Source: Chloroflexota bacterium (GTDB lineage Bacteria > Chloroflexota > Dehalococcoidia > Lucifugimonadales > Lucifugimonadaceae). Taken from it: a DNA stretch of 42,330 bases. The position numbers and the translations under genes were made by a program. The stretch lies in NCBI GenBank assembly GCA_027623795.1, contig JAQBUX010000004.1, forward strand, positions 1-42,330, read 5' to 3'. Under the pieces are notes generated by a model that worked only from the letters and a program-made list of their open reading frames with translations, made no database searches and was not told where the DNA came from. This document shows, in pieces, positions 1 to 8,651 of the stretch (the stretch's first letter is position 1; each line of letters opens with the position of its first letter).

Positions 1-897
1 CGTCCGGCTACGTGGGCTCACTACGAATCGCTGCTGCGGGTCCACGTGTTGCCGACGCTGGGGCGGCTGCGCCTCGCCCGGCTCCAGCCGTCGCACCTTC
101 AGCGGTTGTACGCCGACCGCTTGGCGACCGGGTTGTCGCCAACGACCGTCCGGCACGTCCACAAGGTGGCGCACATCATGTTGGAGCGGGCGGTCCGGTG
201 GGGCGCAGTGGTCCGCAACGTTGCACGTCTCGTCGACCCGCCGAGTCCGGCGCGCCGGGACCTGCCGATGATCACCGCGGCGCAGGCCAGCGGCCTGCTG
301 GTCGCAGCGCGCGAACATCGCCTGGAGGCCCTGTTCGTTGTGGCACTCACCACCGGGGCGCGCATGTCTGAGCTGTTGGGCTTGACCTGGGCGGCCGTTG
401 ATCTGGACCGGGGGAGCGTCACCATCCGGGCAACCCTCCATTGGGTAGGCGCACAGGCCCGGCTCATGGAACCCAAGACGGCCAGATCGCGCCGGACGAT
501 TGCGCTAGCGCCGATGGCGGTGGCTGCGCTCCGGCGGCACCGTACAAAGCAGATGGAGGAGTCACTCCGCGTTGGCCCGGGTTGGAACAACGCTCTGGAC
601 CTGTGCTTCACAAGCGAGATCGGGGAGCCGCTCCGGCGGGAGCGTGTACTGCGCCGGGAGTTCCGGCCACTGGCGCGCGACGCCGGGCTGTCCCCGTCAC
701 TAACCTTCCACGATCTCCGCCACATCGCGGCCAGCCTCGCCCTGAGCCATGGCGTGCCGTGGACGCTGGTCTCAGAGATGCTCGGTCACGCCAACGTCAG
801 CACGACCATGAACGTCTACGCCCACACGGTGCCGGGCACGCAGGGGCAGGTCGCCGACGCTATGGAGGCGGTGTTCAACCGGGCCGCGTCAGGTTGA
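1..897 (+). CDS. Tyrosine-type site-specific integrase, 5'-truncated by window edge
   Basis: Frame 1 is open from base 1 (RPATWAHYESLLRVHVLPTLG...). C-terminal catalytic motifs ALTTGARMSELLGLTW, TFHDLRHIAASLAL, LGHANVSTTMNVYAH. Confidence 0.93.
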   Translation, partial: RPATWAHYESLLRVHVLPTLGRLRLARLQPSHLQRLYADRLATGLSPTTVRHVHKVAHIMLERAVRWGAVVRNVARLVDPPSPARRDLPMITAAQASGLLVAAREHRLEALFVVALTTGARMSELLGLTWAAVDLDRGSVTIRATLHWVGAQARLMEPKTARSRRTIALAPMAVAALRRHRTKQMEESLRVGPGWNNALDLCFTSEIGEPLRRERVLRREFRPLARDAGLSPSLTFHDLRHIAASLALSHGVPWTLVSEMLGHANVSTTMNVYAHTVPGTQGQVADAMEAVFNRAASG

Positions 898-1020
898 CAG
901 CAATGACAGCAGTTTTGACAGCAACCGGGGCGGAACAACGGGGAACAGCCGGGGACGATCCGAGGGCATGTGAACGTAAAAACCGTACACTCTGGGACAC
1001 CGCAGAACAGCTCCAGTAAG

Positions 1021-1074
1021 CCTTAGGAGCATGTGCCGCAAGGCGTGCGGGTTCGAATCCCGCCTCCCCCACCA
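1021..1074 (+). tRNA. 3' half of tRNA-Leu(UAG), anticodon loop to CCA; probable att-site remnant
   Basis: Anticodon loop CTTAGGA, class II variable arm TGCCGCAAGGCG, T arm GCGGGTTCGAATCCCGC, acceptor strand CTCCCCC-A-CCA. No matching 5' half (GGGGGAG, D arm) upstream. Confidence 0.82.
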
Positions 1075-1273
1075 GGCAGGCTTCGAGTTGGCACTTTCAA
1101 AAAATGGCCTGCGCCTGACTTAACGGCGGAAGTTGTAACCCCCACTTCACCATGGAAGCCCCGCTCACCCTGGCGTCATCGCAGACCCATCCCGTCGCCA
1201 GCGTAGAAGCTGGCGGGCTTGATGTGGACAACAATCGTTCCAGAAGGCACTGGGTGAAGCGATCCAATCCCGG

Positions 1274-2884
1274 ATGCCGGTGAACAAGCGATTGCCTTTC
1301 GATCGCCCGTCGATGATCGAATTCATCGGGGCGGCCGAGCAGCCCGTGGACGTGCTGGTCATCGGCGGCGGAGCGACCGGCCTTTCCGTTGCACTTGAAT
1401 CTGCGACACGCGGATATTCAACGGTTCTGCTTGAGAGGGGCGACTTCGCAGGCGGCACCTCCAGCCTGAGTACCAAGCTGATCCACGGCGGGGTCCGTTA
1501 TCTTCGCCAGGGCCGGATAAGACTGGTCCGCGAGTCGCTACGTGAACGCCGATCATTCAGGCGCAACGCGCCGCATCTGGTCCGCCCACTGCCGATCGTG
1601 GTCCCGACCTACTCACGATGGGAGAGCGTCAAGTACGGCGCAGGCCTTTTCGCATACAGCGCAATGTCGCGCGGCGATGGCTTTGGGAGGGCGCGCAACC
1701 TCAGTTCCGATGCGGTACTGAGCGTCGCTCCGGGAATCCAATCCAAAGGCCTGCGCGGAGGAATCGTGTTCCCCGATGGGCAGACCGATGACGCACGGCT
1801 TGCCCTTGCGATCGCAAAAACGGCTGCGTCGCACGGAGCGGCGGTCCTGAACTACGTCGCGGTACGCACACTCCGAACCAACCACGGCCGTGTCACCGGG
1901 GTCGAGGCCGAAGACCTGCGGAACGGCAAGTCCATTGAGATCGACGCCCGTGTCGTGATCAACGCGACAGGCGTCCATACCGATGCCACGCTTGAGTTGG
2001 ACGCTGGCGGAAGCAGCGGTCTCATTCGCTGGAGCCGAGGTACACATATCACGATGGATGGTTCTCTCCTCGGCGAGGGCCACGGACTGCTAATACCGGA
2101 AACGAGTGACGGCAGGGTCGTGTTCGCTCTGCCGTGGCTGCGGAGGACGCTCATCGGTACGACGGATGTGAATGTCGATTCGCCAGACCCTGATCCCAGA
2201 GCGGTTTTGGAAGACGCAGAGTTTCTTATCGACGAGGTGAAGAGGTACTTGCCAGAAGCGGGCCGTTCAAAAGTGCTCTCCACGTTCTCCGGGATCAGAC
2301 CCCTCATCTCCAACGGTTCAGCTTCTCCCACATCCAGCATCTCCCGTTCGCACAGAATCCTGGTGTCCCGCACCGGACTGTTGACGATTGCCGGCGGCAA
2401 GTGGACCACCGCCCGGTTGATGGCGGAACAGGTCGTCTCAAAAGCCGTCGAGATCGCCCGGCTGCGTAACTCCAAAAGCGTCACCTCGGGATTGAAGCTG
2501 GAGGGGCACGACGAAACCCCGGACGAGTCGATACGGTCGCCCTCACATATCGACGAACCCGATACTCTCTACGGGGCTGAGATCGCCGCGATAAAAGACC
2601 TTGAGGGACGATGGCCGGATCTGAAAACACCGCTTTGCGCGGGAGTCCCGTACAGACTTTCACACGCCGTGTACGGTGTGCTGGGCGAGATGGCGCAGAC
2701 GCTTGAAGACGTGTTGAGTAGGCGGACCAGGGCGTCACTTCTGGATGCCGGAGCCACCTCATCCGCCGCTTCACGCGTTGTACAGGCCGTGAGGAGGTAC
2801 GGGGGAGTCGAAGCCGACTGGGCCGCGAACGAGCTTGCAGACATGCAGAGCTCAATAGCCGAGTTTCATGGTCCCCCGGGCTGA
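1274..2884 (+). CDS. glpD: FAD-dependent glycerol-3-phosphate dehydrogenase (start may be ATG 1313)
   Basis: VLVIGGGATGLSVALESATRGYSTVLLERGDFAGGTSSLSTKLIHGGVRYL and downstream GlpA/GlpD-type sequence. Confidence 0.85.
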   Translation: MPVNKRLPFDRPSMIEFIGAAEQPVDVLVIGGGATGLSVALESATRGYSTVLLERGDFAGGTSSLSTKLIHGGVRYLRQGRIRLVRESLRERRSFRRNAPHLVRPLPIVVPTYSRWESVKYGAGLFAYSAMSRGDGFGRARNLSSDAVLSVAPGIQSKGLRGGIVFPDGQTDDARLALAIAKTAASHGAAVLNYVAVRTLRTNHGRVTGVEAEDLRNGKSIEIDARVVINATGVHTDATLELDAGGSSGLIRWSRGTHITMDGSLLGEGHGLLIPETSDGRVVFALPWLRRTLIGTTDVNVDSPDPDPRAVLEDAEFLIDEVKRYLPEAGRSKVLSTFSGIRPLISNGSASPTSSISRSHRILVSRTGLLTIAGGKWTTARLMAEQVVSKAVEIARLRNSKSVTSGLKLEGHDETPDESIRSPSHIDEPDTLYGAEIAAIKDLEGRWPDLKTPLCAGVPYRLSHAVYGVLGEMAQTLEDVLSRRTRASLLDAGATSSAASRVVQAVRRYGGVEADWAANELADMQSSIAEFHGPPG

Positions 2885-3053
2885 TGGACGCCTCCGGTTG
2901 TCTGCCGACCGGTCGTGGAACCGGCGGCTCATCGGAGTTGGGCGAATGAGCATTGCCTGTTCACGACAGGCGCCGAATAATCGGGGTGGCCTTCCACGAA
3001 ATCCGCTAACAACGCCGGAGTAGCCGCCTCCCGATGACAAAGCAATTTCGCCC

Positions 3054-4241
3054 GTGACCTCTCGCGCTCGTAACCTATTGGTTTTCCAGTCCGGGGGACC
3101 GACCCCGGTCATCAACCGGAGCCTGTACGGGGTGATCGCCGAGGCGAGCGCCGATCCCCGCGCTGGCCGAATACTTGGTTCACGCCACGGAATCGAAGGC
3201 GTGCTTCGCGGCGAGACGATCGACCTGAGCGGTCAACCATCAGATCTGCTGGATCGCGTGGCTCAGATGCCGGCTGCGGCGCTCGGCTCGAGTCGTCATA
3301 GCCTCGCGTCTGACGACATCGGCATCGTCATCGAAAGGCTTGACGCCCTCGAAATCGGATACCTGTTGCCGATCGGCGGAAACGACTCCGCCGAGACAGG
3401 CCACCGGATCGCCGAGGCCGCTTCCGCGGCCGGCATGAAGCTCAACGTCGTTCATGTCCCGAAGACGATAGATAACGACCTGGTCGGGACCGACCACACG
3501 CCGGGCTACGGCAGCGCCGCACGCTTCGTCGCACTGGCAACGCTCGGGGCAGGGTTGGAGGCCGAGGCCATGGCGCGCGCCGCCCCGATCGCCATCATCG
3601 AGGTGATGGGGCGTGACGCTGGCTGGTTGGCGGCATCGGCCGGGCTCGCCAAATACACCGACCGCGATGCCCCGCATGTGCTGGGCCTGCCGGAGGTCGA
3701 GGTCGACGAGGAGCGTCTGCTCGTCGCGATAGAAGAAGCGTACCGGCGTCACGGCTTTGCGGTCGCGGTCGTTGCGGAGAACATACGGACAGCGGATGGA
3801 GTCGTCGGCGGCGGAGCCGAGCCCTATCACGTCGACTCTTTCGGCCACGAGTACTTCCAGAGCCCGGCCTCGTACCTGGCCCGGCGTCTCATGGAACGTC
3901 TGGGTGTTCGCGTCAGGGACGAGAAGCCGGGCACGATACAACGGTCGTTCATCCCGGCCGTTTCACCGGTAGATGCCCGGGAGGCGGAGGATGTTGGCCG
4001 CGCCGCGGTCCGCTACGCTCTTGAAGGTCAGAGTGACGTCATGGCGGCGATAGAGCGCTCCCCCGGGCGCGCATATTCATGCACCTCGATCACCGTCCCG
4101 CTCGTCGATGTCGCGGGCGCGGTCAAGGCGATGCCGACAGAGTTTCTGGACCGGGAACGGTATCGGGTGACAGACGATTTCCTGGATTACGCCCGCCCGC
4201 TAATCGGCGACCCGATCCCGGCGCCCGCCCGCCTGACCTGA
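3054..4241 (+). CDS. 6-phosphofructokinase, PPi-type-like (GTG start)
   Basis: QSGGPTPVINRSLYGV, LPIGGNDSAETG, VPKTIDNDLVGTDHTPGYGSAARF, EVMGRDAGWLAA. Confidence 0.88.
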   Translation: MTSRARNLLVFQSGGPTPVINRSLYGVIAEASADPRAGRILGSRHGIEGVLRGETIDLSGQPSDLLDRVAQMPAAALGSSRHSLASDDIGIVIERLDALEIGYLLPIGGNDSAETGHRIAEAASAAGMKLNVVHVPKTIDNDLVGTDHTPGYGSAARFVALATLGAGLEAEAMARAAPIAIIEVMGRDAGWLAASAGLAKYTDRDAPHVLGLPEVEVDEERLLVAIEEAYRRHGFAVAVVAENIRTADGVVGGGAEPYHVDSFGHEYFQSPASYLARRLMERLGVRVRDEKPGTIQRSFIPAVSPVDAREAEDVGRAAVRYALEGQSDVMAAIERSPGRAYSCTSITVPLVDVAGAVKAMPTEFLDRERYRVTDDFLDYARPLIGDPIPAPARLT

Positions 4242-4265
4242 AGGTCGTGGCGGAACCCCCGCCGC

Positions 4266-4502
4266 TCAAACCGGTTTGAACCGCTCCGCAAACTCCTCTT
4301 CACGCGTCACCGAGTAGCGCCCGTAAGAGTCGCGAACGATCCAGTCACCGTTGCGCACCGGTTGGCGCCCGCCGCCGAATGTCACGAGGTACGGCCCATC
4401 ACCCGGTCGCGCGTGGTCGTATCGCATCGGGCCGATGAACGGGTCTCCCTCGTTCCACTGCTGTGCGACTACTTTTTCGGGGCTTCTCTGGTATGGATCC
4501 AA
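4266..4502 (-). CDS. Small conserved hypothetical protein, phage-type PGDYG-like
   Basis: 78 aa, PYLVTFGGGRQPVRNGDWIVRDSYGRYSVTREEEFAERFKPV; convergent with the PFK gene. Confidence 0.6.
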   Translation of the reverse strand: MDPYQRSPEKVVAQQWNEGDPFIGPMRYDHARPGDGPYLVTFGGGRQPVRNGDWIVRDSYGRYSVTREEEFAERFKPV

Positions 4503-4691
4503 AGTGGGCGGCAGTCAACTTCGGGCTGGCATGAGTACGCCGATCTTGCGGCGCCACTCCCAAGGCGGGAGATGTTAGCCACAGAGGCGTGAAGAACGCA
4601 TGAGTAACCGTAAATCCGGCCCACCGCTCGCCCGGGTTGCTACGGAAACGTATGGCGAGACACGTGGAATGGCCGTTGCCTTCCCTAAAAT

Positions 4692-6323
4692 TTAGGGCCG
4701 GATCTCCACCACACCCGTCGTGCCGTCGACCGTGATGAGCATGCCGTCGGCGATGCGTGCGGTGGCTGACTTTGTGCCCACGACTGCGGGTATCCCGTAC
4801 TCACGTGCGACGACCGCGCAATGAGCGAGCGGGCCGCCTGCATCGGTCACCACGGCGGCGGCGATCGCAAACAGCGGTGTCCACGGTGGAGCGGTGGCGT
4901 AGGTGACCAGAACATCGCCCGGAGAAAGCCGGTGCGCGTCTTCCAGGGAGAGGATGAGCCTTGCAGGTCCAGCGACGCGGCCCGCGCTGGCGGCGAGACC
5001 CTGAATACTGTTTGGAGAGCGCAACCCGTCATCCGATGCTGGCGTCGCTCCGGCGCGAGGGGCGTCTCCCCCGATCACGGGCGGTGGCAGGACATGCATC
5101 CATGACTCGCGGCTGGCCCGTCGTTCCGAGACAAGCGCCTCGTACGTCCGGTCAGGATGACCGGCGTGGCCTTTGATCTCTTCGAGATGGAGGTAAAACA
5201 CGTCGGAGGCGTTGTCGACCGCGCGACCGGCCATCAACCGCTCGCCGATCGCGAGGAATGGGATACGGAGTGTCGAATAGCCCCTCTGGTCGATGTAGAA
5301 GTTGTGATCCTCCATGAGGATCGTGTGCTGTTGTGCACGGCGCTGGCCAGTCAGAAATTCGTTGATTTTGCCTGGACTACTCAGGCGCTTCCGAGCCTCA
5401 TCCGTCCGTGCCACTCGGTTCGCCTCCGCACGCATGTGGAGCACAGCCGGACTGTTTTCATCTGGTGCGTCCAGGTATGCCCGGAGGGCGGATAGCACGA
5501 AACCGGGCTCCTCGCGCCACGTCGGGTAAGCAATCTCGTAGTAGGACTCGTTCCGCTGCCCCCAGACGTCCATGAAACGGGCCAGCAGCAGCCTGATCTC
5601 GGGTCCGTCCTTTACCGAATCGAGGTCTGAGAAGAACTGCTCCGGGGTCCGCGCACGAAGCAGGTCAGCGACTGCGGAGTGTCCAGCGATCTCGCGCGAA
5701 AGTTCCCACAGCGCTTCGGCCGATTCGACCGACTTGTTCGGCATTCCGGTGATCGATTCGACGGCGATCCGGGGCCCATCGTCGCCAAACTCGTCGCGAC
5801 AGAAAGCCTCAAAGTCACGCATAGCGATGCCGGCCAGCCCCGTGGAAAGGGTGTGCAACTCTCCGAGCCGTTGCCATGCCGCTTCGACTTCGTCCAGGCG
5901 TTGCAAAAGATAAGGCAACGAATCGCCCGGGGATGCCCACGTACGGATCGAACGAGTCAGCGCTTCTGATTCCGGCCTGTAACTGGACTCCCACAGTTGT
6001 AACAATCGATCGATTCGCACGGCGGAGTCGCGTTCCGCTATCGCCCGGAAATGTTTCGCGTCCGCCGGATCGCCCTTTAACGATCGTGAGAAGCCGTAGC
6101 CGTTGGAGTACATCCGCTCTTCATTGAACGGTCTGCCGGTCGTCTCACCGCCGCGGTACATACCCCGGCGTTTCAACGAGATCAGGTCCTGGGACAGCGG
6201 TGTCAAAGGTGTGGGGTTGTGGACCTGGTCCCAACGCCACTCGTCCCGAGACAAGTCGGCGTCCGGCCACACGACAGGGAACGGCGCGCCGCCGGGGCAC
6301 TCGTACGCGATTCGCTGTGTCAT
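4692..6323 (-). CDS. PEP-utilizing-enzyme mobile (phosphohistidine) domain protein
   Basis: C-terminal GDVLVTYATAPPWTPLFAIAAAVVTDAGGPLAHCAVVAREYGIPAVVGTKSATARIADGMLITVDGTTGVV. No ATP-grasp PPDK_N region visible at the N-terminus. Confidence 0.82.
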   Translation of the reverse strand: MTQRIAYECPGGAPFPVVWPDADLSRDEWRWDQVHNPTPLTPLSQDLISLKRRGMYRGGETTGRPFNEERMYSNGYGFSRSLKGDPADAKHFRAIAERDSAVRIDRLLQLWESSYRPESEALTRSIRTWASPGDSLPYLLQRLDEVEAAWQRLGELHTLSTGLAGIAMRDFEAFCRDEFGDDGPRIAVESITGMPNKSVESAEALWELSREIAGHSAVADLLRARTPEQFFSDLDSVKDGPEIRLLLARFMDVWGQRNESYYEIAYPTWREEPGFVLSALRAYLDAPDENSPAVLHMRAEANRVARTDEARKRLSSPGKINEFLTGQRRAQQHTILMEDHNFYIDQRGYSTLRIPFLAIGERLMAGRAVDNASDVFYLHLEEIKGHAGHPDRTYEALVSERRASRESWMHVLPPPVIGGDAPRAGATPASDDGLRSPNSIQGLAASAGRVAGPARLILSLEDAHRLSPGDVLVTYATAPPWTPLFAIAAAVVTDAGGPLAHCAVVAREYGIPAVVGTKSATARIADGMLITVDGTTGVVEIRP

Positions 6324-6551
6324 CGCGTCAAGCGGGTCCGCGCCAGACGTGTACGGTCATCCAACGATTCCATGCCCTTCACCTGATCTGGCGGTTGCCC
6401 TGGCGCTCCAGAGTCCCCGACCAACCAATGTTCGCGTCGCCCCGGGATGATACAGGCGACATCACATGGCGCCGGGGGCTGACGCCTTTGACGAGACGAT
6501 AGGCGGAAAGACGCTTATAGTGTCCGACTTCAACTACAGTGGAGCAGTCAG

Positions 6552-7079
6552 ATTACGACCGTTAGGCTCCGTCAGTCGCCGATTCCATCCCTCGGAAGGC
6601 TGCTCGCCATAGCGTTTGCCGGGATGGTCGCCGCGGCGTGTGGCAGTTCGCCGACGGGAACCTATTTTGGCGCCGCTGATCCGATCTTCCAACGTCACTC
6701 GCAGACGATGGTGAACGCGGAAACGAAGATGTCCGAGGCGACTTCGACCGACGATCAGGACGTATTCGTTCTGGGAGCCAGAAGTGGGAACGCCTTCCGC
6801 CTCCTTCCGATCTTTCGCGACACAGCGTTGGCGATCGAATCCGATATCGCGGATTGGGACGCGATCGACGTTCCGATCGTGACCAGCGACTACCACTCGC
6901 TGATCCGGGAGGTGATGTCACAAAGGCTTGCCGCCATGCGTGTGGGTATCACCGCCCTTCAAGATATAGCGGCGGGAAATAGCGCCGACGATCCGCTGAC
7001 GCAGGCGGAGTCCGCAATGGATGAGGCGAACGAGATTCTTCGTATGGCGGTTGACGAGGCCAAACGGATAAAGGGCTAA
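6552..7079 (+). CDS. Putative lipoprotein (start codon uncertain; first ATG is 6624)
   Basis: Frame reads (I/M)TTVRLRQSPIPSLGRLLAIAFAGMVAAAC-GSS, a signal peptide plus lipobox; the body is helical and acidic. Confidence 0.6.
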   Translation: MTTVRLRQSPIPSLGRLLAIAFAGMVAAACGSSPTGTYFGAADPIFQRHSQTMVNAETKMSEATSTDDQDVFVLGARSGNAFRLLPIFRDTALAIESDIADWDAIDVPIVTSDYHSLIREVMSQRLAAMRVGITALQDIAAGNSADDPLTQAESAMDEANEILRMAVDEAKRIKG

Positions 7080-7297
7080 TCGGCCACCGACGGCACACGG
7101 TCGCAACACGGGTCGCGTCCGCAGTTCAGGTTGTCGTTGGCCCGTCCGATGGCGACTGCACGAGCCAGTTCGGAGTGGCCCGTCCGATTGTGGCCACAGA
7201 CGGTTCGAAGATAGACCCTGCACGTTTTTAAGCGTCCGAAAGACGAGCGAAGAGTCCATATTTGGCCGCTGCCGTCCGGCTGGCTCTCGTATTTCAC
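7076..7297 (-). CDS. Small Cys-containing hypothetical protein
   Basis: 73 aa with clustered C/H residues: LKTCRVYLRTVCGHNRTGHSELARAVAIGRANDNLNCGRDPCCDRVP. Sits in an otherwise empty gap. Confidence 0.4.
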   Translation of the reverse strand: MKYESQPDGSGQIWTLRSSFGRLKTCRVYLRTVCGHNRTGHSELARAVAIGRANDNLNCGRDPCCDRVPSVAD

Positions 7298-7385
7298 GCA
7301 ACCAAATTGATGACGTGACCGGGCAATCGTTGACCGGGCGCCCTGACATCGACTTTTCGGGCGAAAAGTCGCCGCGGACTAATTA

Positions 7386-8579
7386 TTGGCACACCCGAAT
7401 CTTCACACGACTGCCCACAGCGTTCGCGCCGCCGCGTCTGCTACATTCGAGACCTTAATGGCATTGAACCCTGAAACATCCCCGGAGCCGGCCGAACTAC
7501 GAGCGTACCTGCGCCACGAGCTGGAGCTCGCTGCCCTGTACAGGCGAATAGCCGATGCCGAGCGCGATCCGGTGAAGGCGTCCAGCTTTGCCAGACTTGC
7601 CACGGAAGAGCTGGAACACGCACGTGAGTGGGCTGAAAAACTTGGGGTTGACCCGGATACGGTACGTCAGCGCGGGCTCGGGTTGCGGTTGCGGGTTGTG
7701 TGGTGGGCATCGCGCCTCATCGGCTCCGAGCATGCCGTGGCGCTGCCGCTTCTGATGCGGGGTGAAGAGCGCGCCGTCGCCGCGTTCGCAGCGCACCCTT
7801 CCTTGCGTGAGTTGGAGGACGAGGCGCGGATACACGCGGCAGAACTGGCCGAGCTTGGCGGACCGGGAGCGTTCGACGGAATCCGGACGGCCCTGGGACG
7901 GAGTGCGAGCGCCAGCGGAACGCTCAGGGCGGCGGTGTTGGGCGTCAACGACGGCCTGGTGTCCAACTTCAGCCTTGTCATGGGCGTCGCGGGCGGCACG
8001 GATGACTCGCAGATCGTGTTGCTGGCGGGTGTCGCCGGACTGTTTGCTGGAGCGTTTTCCATGGCCGCCGGCGAGTGGATCTCGATGCGCTCGCAACGCG
8101 ATATGTATCAACACCTCATTCGCGTGGAAGAGCGTCTGTTCGACACGCAGCCCGAGATGGCGACGATGCAGATACAAGAAATCTACGTCTTAAAGGGCGT
8201 GGAGAGAGAAGACGCCATCGCCATCGCCCGGCAACTTACGTCCAACCGCGGGGTCGCACTCGACACTTTGTCCCGGGAGAAGCTCGGGGTGAACCCGGCC
8301 CAACTGGGATCCCCGTGGGGGGCGGCGTGGACATCGTTTCTCGCCTTCACGATCGGCGCCGTCTTTCCGGTCGTACCGTTCATTTTTGTCAGCGGCAATT
8401 CGGCGGCCGTTGCTGCCGCAGGAGCCAGTTCGGTGGCACTGCTCGTCGTCGGCGGGGCGATGGCGGGGTTTACGGGCAACGGGGTCTTACGCGGAAGTTT
8501 GCGGATGCTGCTGGTTGGCGCGGTGGCCGCGGCCGTCACCTTCGGCATCGGCAGTGCGGTGGGGGTAACGCTGGACTGA
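7386..8579 (+). CDS. Ferritin-like (rubrerythrin) domain fused to VIT1/CCC1-family transporter (start may be ATG 7458)
   Basis: N-terminal ELRAYLRHELELAALYRRIADAE...EELEHAREWAEKLG; C-terminal LRAAVLGVNDGLVSNFSLVMGVAGG...GAFSMAAGEWISMRSQRD. Confidence 0.88.
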   Translation: MAHPNLHTTAHSVRAAASATFETLMALNPETSPEPAELRAYLRHELELAALYRRIADAERDPVKASSFARLATEELEHAREWAEKLGVDPDTVRQRGLGLRLRVVWWASRLIGSEHAVALPLLMRGEERAVAAFAAHPSLRELEDEARIHAAELAELGGPGAFDGIRTALGRSASASGTLRAAVLGVNDGLVSNFSLVMGVAGGTDDSQIVLLAGVAGLFAGAFSMAAGEWISMRSQRDMYQHLIRVEERLFDTQPEMATMQIQEIYVLKGVEREDAIAIARQLTSNRGVALDTLSREKLGVNPAQLGSPWGAAWTSFLAFTIGAVFPVVPFIFVSGNSAAVAAAGASSVALLVVGGAMAGFTGNGVLRGSLRMLLVGAVAAAVTFGIGSAVGVTLD

Positions 8580-8651
8580 CGGACGCCGGCCACTTGGTCA
8601 CGCGGGGGTCACGCAGGTGTCCGGGGCGCGTCCGATCTATCATTTCACGTA

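Noticed and set aside
875-1072. Minus-strand ORF beginning MGEAGFEPARLAAHA
   Set aside because: It is the antisense of a tRNA 3' end; this start is a familiar spurious annotation produced by tRNA T arms.
2955-2971. Hairpin GCCTGT-TCACG-ACAGGC
   Set aside because: Only 6 bp with no T tract; expected by chance in GC-rich intergenic DNA.
4683-4697. Palindrome CCCTAAAATTTAGGG
   Set aside because: Short, AT-centred and overlapping the stop of the PEP-utilizer gene; no U tract or GC stem to support a terminator.
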